A stretch of DNA of 64,000 bases from Tolypeutes matacus (GCA_026826555.1 JAKSZT010054304.1:31799888-31863887); one strand, 5' to 3'; counted from the stretch's first letter, positions 1 through 13,220 are shown. Notes: generated by a model not told the origin, from the letters alone. Numbers and translations: made by a program.

Positions 1-404
1 TGGTAAACATTGGATGTTATCAGTTATTGTTATAGCATATGTGGTATTAATATATGAATACATATGGGAATAAAATAAAAATATTAATATATCAAATAAT
101 TCATATTTCAAATAAAAAGAACAAATGAATTAAATTAGGAAGGTTGATGGTTAGAGCTCAGTTACATTGTTACCATGAAAAATTCCTTCCCAAGTATTTT
201 AGTATGATATTTCATTTAATGGATTGAAGAGTTATTATAATCTCATTTAAAATCTTTTAAATTTATATTTGAAAGAGTAATCAATGTGATTGAATATTTA
301 ATATGACTGAAATGGAGAAATAGTTTAGCTCCTTTTACTTAAACTATATCAGCAACATAAAATAAACTTTCTCACCTTAATATTTGGTTTAGAATTAGCA
401 ATAA
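1..404. other. Unassigned AT-rich sequence
   Basis: No gene, RNA or repeat family could be recognised here. The sequence is AT-rich with frequent stops in all frames. Confidence 0.5.
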
Positions 405-600
405 TTATTTGCTCCCTCCCCTGTTTCTCATACCAAATTTTTTACACCAAGTACCTACAATTTTGCTCTTATTATCATTAACAAAGTGCTTATTATTCCA
501 GATATTAATCCTCAAGGAAGAAACATATTTATCATTGCATTACTGTTGCCTTGTAAAGTTCCTAGCACATAGTCAGTTTTCAATAAATCTTTATTTTTCT
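405..600 (+). repeat. L2-like LINE 3' fragment
   Basis: The end of this stretch reads 'cctagcacatagtcag' followed by 'tcaataaatctttatt', which resembles the 3' terminus shared by L2 and MIR. The upstream part is T/C-rich and loosely fits an L2 3' region. The small ORF over it has no recognisable domain. The copy is too degraded to call firmly. Confidence 0.45.
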
Positions 601-1199
601 CAAACACTGCTAAGGAGTTTATACCTCATTTGGTTAGACTTTTATAGTGAACATCATAAAATTACTAGTTGTCTTAGACTTTTCTGACTTTGTTTTCATG
701 ACAGTATGAAGAACAGTTACAAATGCTACTATTGTTAATGGTTTAAAAAAAAGGTTATAAACATATTGAAATTACATGGCTTCCAGTTTTTACAATAGTA
801 ATACATAGGACTAGTTCTTTAATATATGGCTTTTTGCCTCATTTTCAAATTATGTAGCTGACATTTAGAATAGTTTATCTAGATGCCCAATATATCTTCA
901 GAAATTAAATATTTGTGTTGATAGGATTAACACTTGTCTCTCTAATTCATATGTATCTGTGCTTTTTTGTTAAAGTTATGTACTGTATCCATTTAGAATC
1001 TTTATCACTCACTTAAGGAATATATTGTTAGATGGTAATGGAATTTATCTTTACCATTCTCTAATCTCCAAAGTAATTGCCTTTTTAAAAAATTAAACTA
1101 TTTGATTTTGAGATAATTTTAGTTTCACATGCAGTTGTAAGAAATAATAGTTGTACATATTGGTACCTTTTTTCAAAAAGAGATAAATTATTTTTGGGC
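601..1199. other. Unassigned AT-rich sequence
   Basis: No coding sequence or recognised repeat. It contains short A and T runs only. Confidence 0.5.
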
Positions 1200-2190
1200 A
1201 GGCAGTCTAAGTTGAGGACAGGGATGCTAGTAAAGCATGTTAAAAGTAAAAGTAAAGGGGAAGAAAAGAATTAGAAGAGAAAACAGGAATAATGAGTAAA
1301 GTTCCTTTCAACCTTTTTGTAATGTGGTAACATCTGACTTCTCTTCAGTCAATTCTGTGTATATACTACACCAGCATTCCAAAGGGTCTTAACGTATCAT
1401 ATGCAGCAAGCAAAGCAACAGAACTCATGAATATGGATATTAAGTATAAGGAAGTGTACATACACAAAGTGCTAGGGTGATGTGTGTGAGATACTTATTT
1501 CAGCCTGGCCAATGTAAGATAGGTAGAGTTGCTATAGAAATTTACTTATGATTGGAAACAGTTGAGCTGAGTGTTAAAGGCTACGGACTAGGGAGCACAC
1601 TGAAACAACAAAAAAGATGTGTATGTAGAAAACGTCAGTACAGTACTTTGCCAAAATCAAAGTAAAAATTTGTGTGAGAGATGGGAAATAATGGTGGAGA
1701 GATAAGAGAGGACTTGACTATCATGCTAATGAGCTTGTGCCATGTCTTATGAAGATTTTTAGAAGGGTAATGACAATTCAGATTGTACATAGATCACTTT
1801 GATGACAGTGTGGAGGTCAGATAAGAAGTAAGCAAAACGCCCATTAAGTATTGAACATAATAAACAAGTTAGAAATCTATGAAAATAATACAAGTCAAAG
1901 GGATAGGCTAAGGCAAAGTAACATTGGATTGAGGAAAGGAATGGTAGAATATTTAAAAGATTTTAGCCTGATGATGCTGTGGGAATGAGGTTCAGAAAGA
2001 AATTTTGGATCATTTTATGACTTGAGTCTATGACGTGTGTGACTGGGTAGATGATGGTGAAGTTTTGAATCCAGGAGAGCAAGCAAGACTTAATTAAGGG
2101 AAGAAGTGGACCTGTCCACTTAAGGTTGGAGCAGTTTTCTTCTTTTCTAAACTCCCCAAAGAATAATTCCTTGGGGATCATTGCTGATGT
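1200..2190 (-). repeat. Ancient L2-type LINE fragment, antisense
   Basis: The plus strand follows the antisense order I know for old L2-type copies. A glycine/arginine-rich-looking purine tract is followed by 'agatcactttgatgacagtgtgg' around 1791-1813 and 'gactgggtagatgatggtg' near 2041. The same family occurs in the opposite orientation at 14.4-14.9 kb, where the complementary motif is seen. No frame is open beyond about 70 residues, as expected for a pre-placental relic. The family name is from memory and would need RepeatMasker. Confidence 0.55.
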
Positions 2191-5100
2191 AAAACTATTC
2201 AGAAGTTTCCTGCATTGTTATGTGTCACTGCATTGACAATTATTTCTAAATAGACAATAGGAAAAAAATAGGAATAGGAAAAAAGAACCAAGACACTCAC
2301 TGGATCAAGTATTTCAATATATAGCAATCATTACGGCAGGCTGATAGTAAATTTTTAAAATCTGGCTTTCCAGATTAATCTAAAAATACTTTTAAAGGAT
2401 ATATGTTACTCTTATTGACTTCTTCGACCTATTGTTAATTAAACTGTTTTATACAGGAAGTTACTTATGTCACAGATGTATAATCTGTTAATCTCTCTTA
2501 ATAAAAGGTGTTATTACCAGAGGTAAAGATTAATATTTTACTGGGATGAAGCAAATATGTTTCAAACCAGGTAGAATGCCCATTTAATAAAGCACAAATC
2601 TATAATCCCTATAGGAACTAGAAAAGAACCAAAGGAAAAGAATTATAGGAAAAGCCAAAAGGACCAATTAAAATATGAGAATTAATGTAATACCTTATAT
2701 CTAAAGAGAAACCTATGTGTATCTTTAAATAAGTGAATAAACATAGTATATTCTTGAATTTGGAGAAAATAATATAAAATGCCTTTCTTTGCAAATATAA
2801 TTTTATATTTCTTAAAATTCCCAACAAATTCTTCAAAGAAAGTTTTCAGGCTCAAAAACTGAATCTAAATTGTGTTTAGATAAATACGGTGGTTAGATTA
2901 AATTATATCTTTGTAAAAGATGTAGATATTAGCACTTGCAAGTTATTTCATCATTGTATTATAAAATCACACAAATGTTAGGCACAAATTTTCAGATTAA
3001 TCATCATGGCCTTTTACAGTATATAAAAATATACATATATATGCATATATTTTAAATCTGCTTATACAAGGATGCGCTTATTCTATATATGGATGTAAAC
3101 TTTGTCACTGTATTCTTAGAACAAAAGTAAAATCAAAGAGGAAGAAAATAATTAATAAAGGGTAGATAAAAGGGACTATAAGATTCAATTCCTATTATTC
3201 AAAGGAAATATCCTTTTACTGTTTTAATTGATGCACTACGGTTAAACACATAATCTTTTAAAATGGATGGTTTTATTTCTTTTTCTCTTTAAAGAATAAA
3301 TCTGAAAGGCACAGTATGGCATTTTATAGTTCAAAATGCAAATACAATTGTGAAATTGTTGTAGGGAATGTTAGTAAATGTAAGAGTTTATTTATTTTTA
3401 TGATAAGTATACCTTTTATCATCAGCTCTATAGTCTAGAACTTCTGAATGGATGTGACATTATTAGCTCCATCCTGAGCTAAAATGGGACAGAGTTGGGT
3501 GATGAGCCCCAAGTTTCTCATTAACAGCAAGCATATTGAGAGCTGTGCTGCCCAGAGATAGGATAATGAGATACTTCAACAGCAGAAATCTACTATAACA
3601 TCTACCTGGAGAGCTTGCTTATTGTGCATCAAAATGCTGCTGGAGAACTTTGGGTCTTTACGTACACTGGATAATCTGCCATTGCAGTTTGGTGCACAAC
3701 GGCTGAACTAACCATCCATGTATGCTCCGTACATTAGTTAACCATCCTTATTTTGAAATAAAAATGTGATAACATTTGTTTGGAATCTAAATCATTTGCG
3801 TGATCATTAGTAATCTTAGAATTAAATTTTTTTCAAAAAAAGAAAAGATAGAAAGAGTGGTTAGAGTCTTTAAACATAGTTACAACATTTTTAAAGTTTT
3901 GAGTTTGTTACATTTTTATATTATCTACTTGTATGAACAAAATTTATCCTTAATGATGAATGTAGTAGTGGATTCTGTGATGCTGATTTAGATCACTACT
4001 GACTGAATGCTCACACTTATGTCTCTCACAGGGAATTGCCCTCTGCTGAAGACAATGGCCTTGACCACAATTGAACCATCTTTCAGGAGAACTCTGGCTG
4101 CCAGTTATGGGCTAATGAACATATACAAATGTATAGGCCATCCAATCAGAAGAGGCCTCAACTGTTACCACATTGTAGGTCAGTTTCTGTCTGTCCAATC
4201 CAGCCTTCTGCATTTCTTTAGTAACATTTGTGCATGCAATTTTTCATTTTAGAGTTTGTTTCCAGGAAACCCAATTGTGACTATCAAACATTAGAATAGT
4301 ATGTGCATTTTGGTGCTATAAAAATATTAAGATTTTCTATGGAATCTGTAATTGAAAAATGTAAAACTGCCCTAATGGAATTGCTTTCTACTTTTCATTA
4401 ATCTTGTTTTATTTGGGATGATTTATAGCTTAATAAGCTCTGTTTCTCCAAAGTGAAATCCAGAAGATGTGGTTCCCCAGCATTTTGGGCAGCCAAGTCA
4501 ACTGCTGGAGACCTAGATCCACCAATCACACTTACTGTACATGCCTTTGTGATAGAATTAAGACACATGTGAAAGAAGGAAGCCGCAAATGGAACTCATT
4601 TTACTGAAATAAGGTGGAGGCAGAGAAAAAGTTGCCCATAAAAGTCCTTGTGGGTCAGCAGTAGGGCTGAAAGAGATTATTTCCTTTAAGGCAATTGTGG
4701 TGGTTTTCTTTTCTAATCAATTCTGCAGAATGGGTTTGAGCATTGTGATTGAAACTGAGTCTTGGGTCTGCTCCTTCCTTTCTCCCCAAATTTCTGCAAC
4801 TACTCAGGCACCCTTTTAATGAACTTTTTTCCTGTTTAATCAACATAAATCACCTTCTATTCTTTACATCTAAGATGTGAAAAAAATGTAATTTTTTTTT
4901 ACAAAGACCACATTCTTAACATTCTACAACGTCCTATAGGTGGAAAATATTACAACTTCCATTCTGAAAACCAAATATAATTTTCTCTGAATGACTTGCT
5001 TTTTCTAAGTAAAAAGTAACATGTATCTGGAATTTTAGCCTAAATTTAATCATTGATCATTTATTTTTGACAATTCTAAATATACTTTGTTCTCAATTAA

Positions 5101-5330
5101 AGCTCTAGGAGCTATACCATCATGCTCTGTATAAAATTTTCTCCAAATGTTCAATAGTATATGGTTGGCCATAAAATTTCAAATATGTGACTGAAAAGAG
5201 CCTATTTTCATACGGAAAACACCAGCCTAGGATAATTAAGGACCTTGATAAAGCATCTGCATATTCATGACTTTTTAAATATAACAAATAATCCTGATGC
5301 CATTGCTTAATAATTTACTTTAGCCATACT
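2191..5330. other. Unassigned AT-rich sequence, about 3.1 kb
   Basis: I recognise no gene or repeat family. Two pockets of higher complexity (about 3460-3740 and 4020-4250) and a stretch near 4440-4640 look like degraded ancient repeats or unique sequence. ORFs here are short and lack domains. Confidence 0.45.
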
Positions 5331-5353
5331 GATAGATAGATAGATAGATAGAT

Positions 5354-5407
<54 letters not shown>

Positions 5408-5417
5408 NNNNNNNNNN

Positions 5418-5464
<47 letters not shown>
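5331..5464. repeat. (GATA)n microsatellite containing an assembly gap
   Basis: A nearly pure GATA tetranucleotide array, with one early interruption near 5352, runs into exactly ten N at 5408-5417 and resumes on the other side. The true array length is therefore unknown. The serine/isoleucine/tyrosine repeat peptides that can be translated from it are artefacts. Confidence 0.97.
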
Positions 5465-5996
5465 ATGAGAAAAAATGGGGTATAGTGGTAAATATGAACA
5501 TTCATGAGCTACCTCTATTGATACATCAGCTATTTCAAAAATCATAACCATGCTGTAACAACTTTAAATAAATAAAATTATAGCTTAGAAGACATGAATA
5601 ATTTTCTACAAAATGTGGGTTGCCAAAATTACTCAAGCAAATAACATTTGTGAAAAGACAATAATAATTTTATAAATTAAATTTCAGATCAGAATCACCT
5701 TTCCACCATCCTCTCTCAAAAGAATTCAAGCTTGCATATTTATATTTGTGAGTATTACCAACCTAAAGCAAACTAAAGCAATAGAAAAAGTCCCACTCTT
5801 ATGCATGCAGCTTATAAGATAGAAAACAAAAGGAAAATCTGAATGACTATTTTTGCAAGACAAATGAAATAATTATTCCCAAACCAAAAAGAAGGTTAAA
5901 ATTATAATCTTACTTATAAATATAAATATATATATATATAATCCTTAAGTAAATTATGGGAAAATTGAATCCAGCCCAGTGTGAATATGTATATAT
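5465..5996. other. Unassigned AT-rich sequence with short (TA)n
   Basis: No gene is visible. A short TA run lies at about 5926-5941, just upstream of the L1 insertion site. Confidence 0.5.
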
Positions 5997-7120
5997 AGAA
6001 AGAGTATCAAGCACCAACTAGCAATGCAACTGGAAAAAGACCTCGAATACAAGGGGGAAAAGGTAAAGACAAATGAGTTTATATGGCTAAGATTCTTCAA
6101 AGTGAGTCAGGAGATCATCCCAGAGGTAACGCTTACATACATCTCAGCAGGATCTCATAGACTGCCAACCTGGATACTACCCCAAATATTGGGGCTTCTG
6201 ATGGCTCTGGAGACACCCAGGTCCTATGGTAAGGCCGGATGGCTCCAAAGTTTGGTGCCTTGCCAGTGGGTCCTACTTTGGAGTTTGTGCTCCTAGAAAT
6301 GACAGAGTTGGACTTAATTATGTCTTCCCTGCACATGGCTTATCTGTCCCTTCTATTTAAACCTATACTTGGTGCTGGAGTTTGTAGGTGTACGTCCAGA
6401 GACTCTAGTCTTTGGGGAGTCCATGTGCCAGCCAGGCCCAGAGCCTAGGCAGAGTTGCCACATTTACTCTGCAGCTCATTGGACTCACCCAGGACAACTG
6501 GTGGGGAGATGATGATAGACAACAGCCGTCCCAGGGAACGGAGAGAGTTTGCAGCTCTGGCAGGGTAGTCTCATCCATCTTCCCTATGGTATATGAGCCC
6601 CCTCTCAATTGGAGGTGGAGTGGACGTCACCATCCCAGAATCCTTGGGTTTGGGGAAAGAACTATGGCCTGGAGTTGACTTAATGGCATTCTACTATAGA
6701 CATATTGTGATTCTAACAATGTAAGAAATTGTAACATTAATGTGGATCCAGTGGCCACTGGAGGCTCCGGGGGCAGGGAAAGGGAAAAACAATTGTAATA
6801 CGGGGACTTTTCTGGGACATGGGAATAGTCCGGAATGACGTTGCAACAACAGATATACACCATTTTATATCATCACACAACATGCAGAACTGTGTGGGGT
6901 AGAGTATAGACTACAATGTGAACTATGGTCCATGCTTAATGGCAAAGCCCCAGAATATGTTTATCAATTGCAATGAATGTGCCACACTAATGAAGGATGT
7001 CATGTGGGAGGGTGTGGGAGGTGTGGGAATCCCTATATCTTTTGCATAACATTTATATAATTTAAGTATCTTTTAAAAAAATAATAGTAATAAAAAATAT
7101 ATAAAAAAAGAAAGAGTATC
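5997..7120 (+). mobile_element. 5'-truncated xenarthran L1 (3' UTR only) with 12-bp TSD
   Basis: A 12-bp direct repeat, agaaagagtatc, occurs at 5997-6008 and again at 7109-7120 and brackets the insertion at 6009-7108. The insertion carries the lineage-specific L1 3' UTR seen five more times in this window and ends in an A/TA-rich tail after 'taagtatcttttaaaa'. No ORF2 sequence is included, so this is a strongly 5'-truncated copy. Several shadow ORFs cross it on both strands; none is conserved between copies. Confidence 0.9.
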
Positions 7121-7925
7121 CAGTAATGCAAAGGTGGTTTGATATATCATTTTAATCCAAAATATAGAATAGCATAATTGTTTCAAAAGGTGTGGATGAA
7201 ATCATTCAATAAAACTGAATTATGAAAATAAGTGTCATTTAGGAACATAAGTGAATCTATCAAAAACCTATAAAAAACATATTAAAGATGAAACCTTAAA
7301 ATCATAACCATTGAAGTCAGGCAAAAATAAAAGTGTTTCGTTGCAATGTTTTAAAAATTGTAGCTGACTTATTGACACAAAGGTGAAGAAATGGTTGAAT
7401 AAATATCATGTGAATCAGTGAAGATGAGTCAAAGCTGTCCTTATTTGAAGTTTATAGAATATCACCATAAAAAATCTAAGTGAATCTACAGATAGAACTT
7501 AATAATTAATAAAAGAATTGTCATGGCTACTTGATTAAAGATCAGCATAAAATAATAATCAATATTGTCATTATCACAAATAATTGAACATCATTCACAT
7601 TAGCAGCAGAAATGATTACCAGATAATATTCTGTTTGAGCACTAATCGATCAGAACTGACCTCCAACCTTACCACAGAACTGGAGACCTTGGCCCCTTTG
7701 GTGGCTGCATGTGCGGTGGTTTGGGAAAAGGAAGGGCATTTTAGAAGTTGAGGTTGTGATAGTGTACTTATAAGCTCAGCAGAGCTGCTCATTTCCACCC
7801 ACTTTAGAAGTAGTTCAATCTTTATTAAAGTTAGCATAAACATACCAGTTCCCACCATTTGAATATTCAACAAGGATCTATCATAATTAATAAGTTAATA
7901 AACAACTAAGTAATTGATTACTTAT
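7121..7925. other. Unassigned sequence
   Basis: AT-rich with no recognised family. Around 7616-7873 the minus strand is open for 85 codons and somewhat less AT-rich, but no domain is recognisable and no splice or retrocopy hallmark is clear. Confidence 0.4.
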
Positions 7926-8340
7926 TAACGTTAATAATAGTTAAATGTTTGCCACGTGGTAAGAAGTGTTCTGAGTGATTTCTATTTATTAAATTATTTA
8001 ATCACCATCACAGGGTAGGGGTTGTTGGGTGGAAGGGGGTGAGAGCACAGACTGTAGGAAAAAAAATATATGTAATATGTTACATGGTGAAAAATAAAAG
8101 CAAATATAAAACAGGGATAAGGAGCTTGATTGTACTGAAGGATATTTTAGACAGGATGTTGAAAGAAGACCTTTGTGGTAAGATGGCATGTTAATAAGAG
8201 TACAGGAGAGAGGTAGGCTTGAGGAAGAGAGTGTAGATAAAGGTAACAGCAATTGAAATGGCCCTGAAGAGGAGATGTTTGACATGTTTAAGAAACAGAA
8301 ACTTGAAGGAGGCATTGAGGCTGGAATCATCACATGTCAA
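7926..8340 (-). repeat. Ancient L2-type LINE fragment, antisense
   Basis: The plus strand begins with 'ttgccacgtggtaag' and a 'ttaaattatttaatc' run that match the antisense of the L2/MIR 3' core. It continues with 'ggatattttagacagg' and 'cagcaattgaaatggccctgaagag', the antisense order of old L2 copies. It is highly diverged. Confidence 0.55.
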
Positions 8341-9491
8341 ATTTTTAAAATGACATCCAGAATGTAAAAATGATATTATTAATAAAAACACAAATGCCTG
8401 CTAATTTCTGCAAAAAAATAATAGGAACATAAAATACACAACTTTTTTTTAACCATAACAACTTTGTTTCATTTTGTGAGATAATTTGGTATTTTATTTT
8501 CCCACAAATGAAATATGAGAAAAGTTTTAGCATGTTTTCAATATATTTTAATGTAGTAAAAAAGTTAGAAAAAATTTACATAAAAGTTTACTCTTTAAAT
8601 TTAATATGTTAGATATCCTCTAAATTTGTATAAAAAATATAATTAATAGATGCTAAAATCTCTAATGAAAATTCATCAAAAATCAGTTTGTGTGCATGTA
8701 TTTTAAAGAAATGAATTGTGCTAATTTTGATCCTTTTTTAGTTGTAAATGTATTCTAATTTATATCCCTGTTGCAGAATTTGAAGTATGCTTCAAGCACA
8801 TTGAGAGGCATTGATAAAGGGGTACATGAGAATTCAGCATTTAGATATAAATAAACACAGTACTCTTTTGATCTCTTAGAGATCTGAAGAGTTGCAAATT
8901 TTGAGGCTAAAGAAAACTATAATTTATGCATTGAGAAACAAAGATGGAACAAAATAAAATGGAAGACTGAAATCCAAAAAGAAAATAACAATAATGGGCA
9001 CAACTTCAAAATATATTACTGATAAATTATGATGAAGCTAAAGAAGACAACCATCTTGACCTTAAATATTCCTTCTCTTTCAAAAAACATTGAGAATTTC
9101 ATGGCACTTGGTGTCAGAAACAAAGGAACTTCTTTAAAATGCATAAAATACACAGATAATTGTCCATATACATATGCATACACATATACATGCACATACA
9201 ATCTCAGACACATATGCATATATTAAATATATGTTATACGTATATAGAAGGAGGGGGAAACTGTTTTTAAACAGTAATGGGTTTAACTTTAACCTCAGAT
9301 TATCAATTTATTTAACTAATCAAAAATACATTGTCAAAAATGATAAAAATGATGGAACATAAACAGACATTTCCCCCCTATATTGTCTTTATTCCATTTC
9401 CTCAAATAATTTATAAAACAGAATCCTTGGCATTAGACAGATGTGGTTTGACTCTTGGCTGTATATTAATTAGAAATATTTTGATTCCAAG
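8341..9491. other. Unassigned AT-rich sequence
   Basis: No gene or family is recognised. A CATA/TATG-like stretch at about 9164-9240 is low-complexity. Confidence 0.5.
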
Positions 9492-9971
9492 TGTATTGGA
9501 TTCCTGTGACTGGTGTAACAAATTATCACAAACTTAGAAACAAATTTTCACAAACAGAAATTTATTCTCTCACAGTCCTGGAGGCCAAAAGTCCTAAATC
9601 AGTATCACTGCACCAAAATCAATATTTTGGCAGTGCTGCACTCCCTCAGGAGGCTTTAGGTGAGGATTTTTGCCTTACTTCTCCCAGCTTCTGGTAGCAG
9701 CTGTTAATCCCTGGCTCTGGCCACAAACCCTCAGTCTCTGTCACTATCTCCACAATGCCTTATCCTCTTCTATCTGGCTACTCTCCCTCTGCCTCTCTCT
9801 TGTGGGAAACTGTGATTACATTTAGTGTCCACCTACATAATACAGGGTCAACCTCATCTCAACATTCTTGACTTAAACACATCTGCACAAAGTCTTTTTT
9901 CTTATAAGGTAAAATTTACAGGAGTAATATCTGGGGATGGGGGTGGGGAGGGCATTATTCTGCTTCCCTCA
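9492..9971 (-). mobile_element. MLT1-like MaLR solo LTR, antisense
   Basis: The plus strand starts 'tgtattggattcctgtgac', continues 'caaattatcacaaac', 'tttattctctcacag' and 'cctggaggcca', and ends near 'attattctgcttccctca'. This is the antisense arrangement of MaLR (ERVL-related) LTRs. A second copy of the same type lies at 59.2-59.7 kb. It is a non-coding relic; the promoter has decayed. Confidence 0.75.
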
Positions 9972-11539
9972 GCAAGTAAGAAGAAACCTCCCCCAAACTG
10001 GTAAAATAAGACAAAAACAGGTATAAATATTCCAAACAAACCAAAATTGGGCAGGAATACTCCTCTCCCCAAAAAGGGGGAATCTTGAATCTTACAGAAT
10101 TCAGAGGAAGGATGGCTGAAGACAAAGTGATTTAGAGACCTATCAGAATGACAACTCTGTGTACAGGTGACTCTCTCTGCTTTTCCGGGTGTGAGAACTT
10201 TACCCTTAGTGTGGTTTCCTTCCTCATTTGAAGAACAAACAAAAATCAAATATTCTGTAGCAGTTCACAAACATCTAACACAACCAAGCCAGTTACCTCA
10301 ATCTCATTGGGCTAAACTGGGATATAAACCCAAATCAGAATAAATCGACCTGGTCAAAGGGAACTTGCCTTAAAACACCAGGGATTCCATTCTGAGCAGA
10401 GTTGGGTTAATCACACCTAAATAACATGGCCAAAACGGGAGAGATTAATTTGGCTCAAAGCAAAGCTTAGATTATCAATGGAAGAAGGGGAAAAAATGAT
10501 ATTAGATTGCTGCGTGATATAGTCACTAACCACTAAGCTTTAGCTTCCTTTTGTTTAACATGGTATATTAGTTCATTGATCCATCTGCTTGGGTAATTAA
10601 TCTGTCAACAAGGGCATTATTACTGTGTTACTATAGAATAACTGGTACTTGAAATAATTGAAGAAGATTCCAAAATATACTTATAAGAAACTAATTTCAT
10701 ATAAGTCTGAGCATATTATATTTTATTTGACCTTCATGAATATTCCTAAATACCCACAATGTTTTGACTAAAGAAAACACTAGAATATTATTCAGCTAAC
10801 AGTGTGCAGCTACCACTGCAAGTAATTTTTGGAAATTTATTCATCATTAGGCAACTGAGCTTCTGGAGATATCTTTGGATTGGAAATAAAGATATAGCTA
10901 TCCTCTCTCTTGTTTTCAGAAGCATTATTCAGCAAGTCCTCTGTTTTATATTTATGCTGCAGAATTTAAATGTGCCTCAAGTCTTTTTCAAAGGCAAAAA
11001 GAATAATATAAGTAGAAAGAATGTTAAAAAGATGTAAACAAACACAACTTTCATTTGCAATCTTGGGAGAGTGAGTAATTACTATTAAAACTTATTTTTC
11101 AATAAAGGCTTATTAATAATTCCACAATATTTCTTAAATACAAAATGGGGATATTAATATAAAACCAATTTGTTACTTACTTTAAATGGAATTACCTATT
11201 AATTCATTAAAAAAATAGTTGAATTCCACTGTATTCTAGGCACTATGCTCAATACTAGAGAAACAATAGACCTGATTTTTGGATAGATAACTTCAGCTCA
11301 GATAGTTACCTATCTTTCTCCCAGAGGCTAATTAAAATAAACAATTGAATATGAAACTATAGGAGACAATATGCATTAGAATTAGAAACAAGGATTTTGA
11401 CACATTTACGTGAAGCAAATATGAGGCAGATTTAAATGGAATGAATAGAAGCAGCAAACGGTGAATCCAGAGCTCTCCTTCTTGAGAAAATATAGTGTTG
11501 CATGAAAAGTATATAATAATAATAATAAACATTACTGAT
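9972..11539. other. Unassigned AT-rich sequence
   Basis: No coding exon, RNA gene or firmly recognised repeat. The 9975-10450 part has slightly higher complexity and may be an old LTR flank, but I cannot name it. Confidence 0.4.
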
Positions 11540-11745
11540 TTTATTTTAGGCACTTAAGTGTATTAACTGGCACAACAGCTCGGAGTAGTTACTCTATTGT
11601 CATATCTATAATCCCAATGCAAAATTAAGATGCAAAAAGGCTAAGGAATTTGCCATGGTTACAAAAGTGGTAAGAGGCTAAGATTTGGGTATGAACTCAA
11701 AAAGTTGGGGCCTAAACTTCTCACTCTTAAACACTGTGGGATATT
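11540..11745 (-). repeat. MIR SINE, antisense
   Basis: The plus strand shows the antisense MIR core order: 'taactggcacaacagctcgg', then 'ggctaaggaatttgcc', 'ggttacaaaagtgg', and 'tctcactcttaaacac'. In sense this corresponds to the tRNA-derived head and conserved core of MIR. Ancient and diverged. Confidence 0.7.
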
Positions 11746-12649
11746 CCCTATATCAGTTTTATCAAGAAAGCAAAATGATTATAAGTGATATGAAAGAAGG
11801 AATTTGTTGCAGAGAGGACTTACACTTTAAGCAATTTTGAAAGCTGATACAGAATTACATCTGGGTCTGGTGGTGCACTTGATGTCTCCGTAGGTCAGTA
11901 GAGGTCATTAGAAGGGAAGAAAAGTTGGATTTGTAGCAGGCAGTGCTAAGGATAAGTTGAACCCAAAAGAACACAATGGAATCCACATCTGTCTCTCACT
12001 GCTTCCAATCTTGATTACATGGGAGCCAGCAGAAGGAACCAGTCCCCTTTACCATGGCGCTCTACATGCTCTGACCTAACACTCAGAGAAGCTGAAGCTG
12101 AAGATTTGGTGAGAGGTGGGGAAGATGACAAGACAGCTGATGCCCATGGCAAGGAAGTAAGCCAGCAGTTCTGTGACAACGTGTGAAAGTTGTAACAGGA
12201 CCTGGTGTCTTACATCCACCTTGACATCTTCACCTCTTAAATTACATGCAAATATTTCTTGTTACCCATGCCAACCTAGAACTAAGCAGATAAAGAACTT
12301 TTGAGAAATTTTATTCCATTTTAGCTAAGCTGTAGCAGTACCAAATCACCACACTGCCTATAAGCAACCCCACAACACTTGGGAAGGAAAAAAAAACAAT
12401 AAATTAGATGATAAATTAAGGCCCACCCAGTAATCTGGTGGGGTTCCTCCATTATTTTCCATGTCCTAGTATAAGACTAAAAATAGTCATATGGTCCTAT
12501 CTGCATTTGCAGGTTGGATAAAAAATATGTATATTAAGAAAAGGTGTCCTACATTCAGCTGCTTCACTAACAGAAGATACTGTGAAGAAAAAAATTCACA
12601 GGACTGGTATCCAATATCACAGAACTGCAATTTAAAAGTTGATTGAACA
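11746..12649. other. Unassigned sequence of moderate complexity
   Basis: No gene was recognised. The purine-rich 11780-12250 section resembles old LTR or L1 flank sequence, but I cannot assign a family. Confidence 0.4.
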
Positions 12650-13220
12650 GTCTTCTGCAGTATCTGCAAGCCACAGGCCTTGCCACATCTGCAAGCTGCA
12701 AGCCTTGCCTTAGCCTCGCCTGCGAGGCATAACCCCCTCCCCCGTTCCCCCCTTCCCTCTCTCCCACTTCCTTGTTCCTCCTCACCAATCAGAGCTCTCG
12801 CCCCAGTTATTGCCTTACTTGGACAACCTTGCTTCACCCCCTACCGTTCCCAATTCTGCCCTCCTGCCCTAGCAACACCGAGCCACCCTATAGCAATCTT
12901 CCACCCCTGGCTAGAGGACCACCCCGTTTCCTACAATGTATATATACGTTGCACCTCCCCAATAAAGCTCTCTCGCTCTTTTTCTTTTTCTTCCCCTGCA
13001 CTCAGAGGACTCGAGTCTTTCTTCCACGCGCGGTCCTTACCAGATACCCCCCACACCCACACCGTGAAGACCAGAGAGCCCCTGACGCCGCTCTCTGACA
13101 ACTTCTTCACCCCCGCCGTTCCCGGAGTGCACACCGGACGGCCCACAACTAGCTCGTGTCGCTCCCCGGGCTGCAGCAGGGCTGATCACCCTCAGGCCCG
13201 GGAACAAAGCAACAGTCTTC
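12650..13220 (+). mobile_element. GC-rich solo LTR of an endogenous retrovirus, 6-bp TSD
   Basis: A 6-bp repeat, gtcttc, at 12650-12655 and 13215-13220 flanks a 559-bp unit (12656-13214) that begins TG and ends CA. Inside are a CCAAT box at 12785-12789, a TATA box at 12939-12946 and AATAAA at 12961-12966, then a pyrimidine-rich start of R. It is far more GC- and CpG-rich than its surroundings, so it is probably young. There is no internal retroviral sequence, as expected after LTR-LTR recombination. The 182- and 116-residue ORFs crossing it are not viral proteins. The class is unresolved: a 6-bp TSD suggests a class II-like integrase, but I did not match the LTR to a known family. Confidence 0.85.
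12785..12966 (+). promoter_or_regulatory. LTR promoter and poly(A) elements
   Basis: CCAAT (12785-12789), TATATATA (12939-12946) and AATAAA (12961-12966) lie in promoter order within the solo LTR. The poly(A) signal sits only about 15 bases after the TATA box, so it would precede or overlap the predicted transcription start. Activity cannot be judged from sequence. Confidence 0.7.

Noticed and set aside
5307..5551. Repetitive Ser/Ile/Tyr/Leu ORFs
   Set aside because: Translation of the (GATA)n array across an N gap.
7616..7873. 85-codon minus-strand ORF with slightly protein-like composition
   Set aside because: I could not recognise a parent protein, splice sites or retrocopy marks, so it is left as unassigned.
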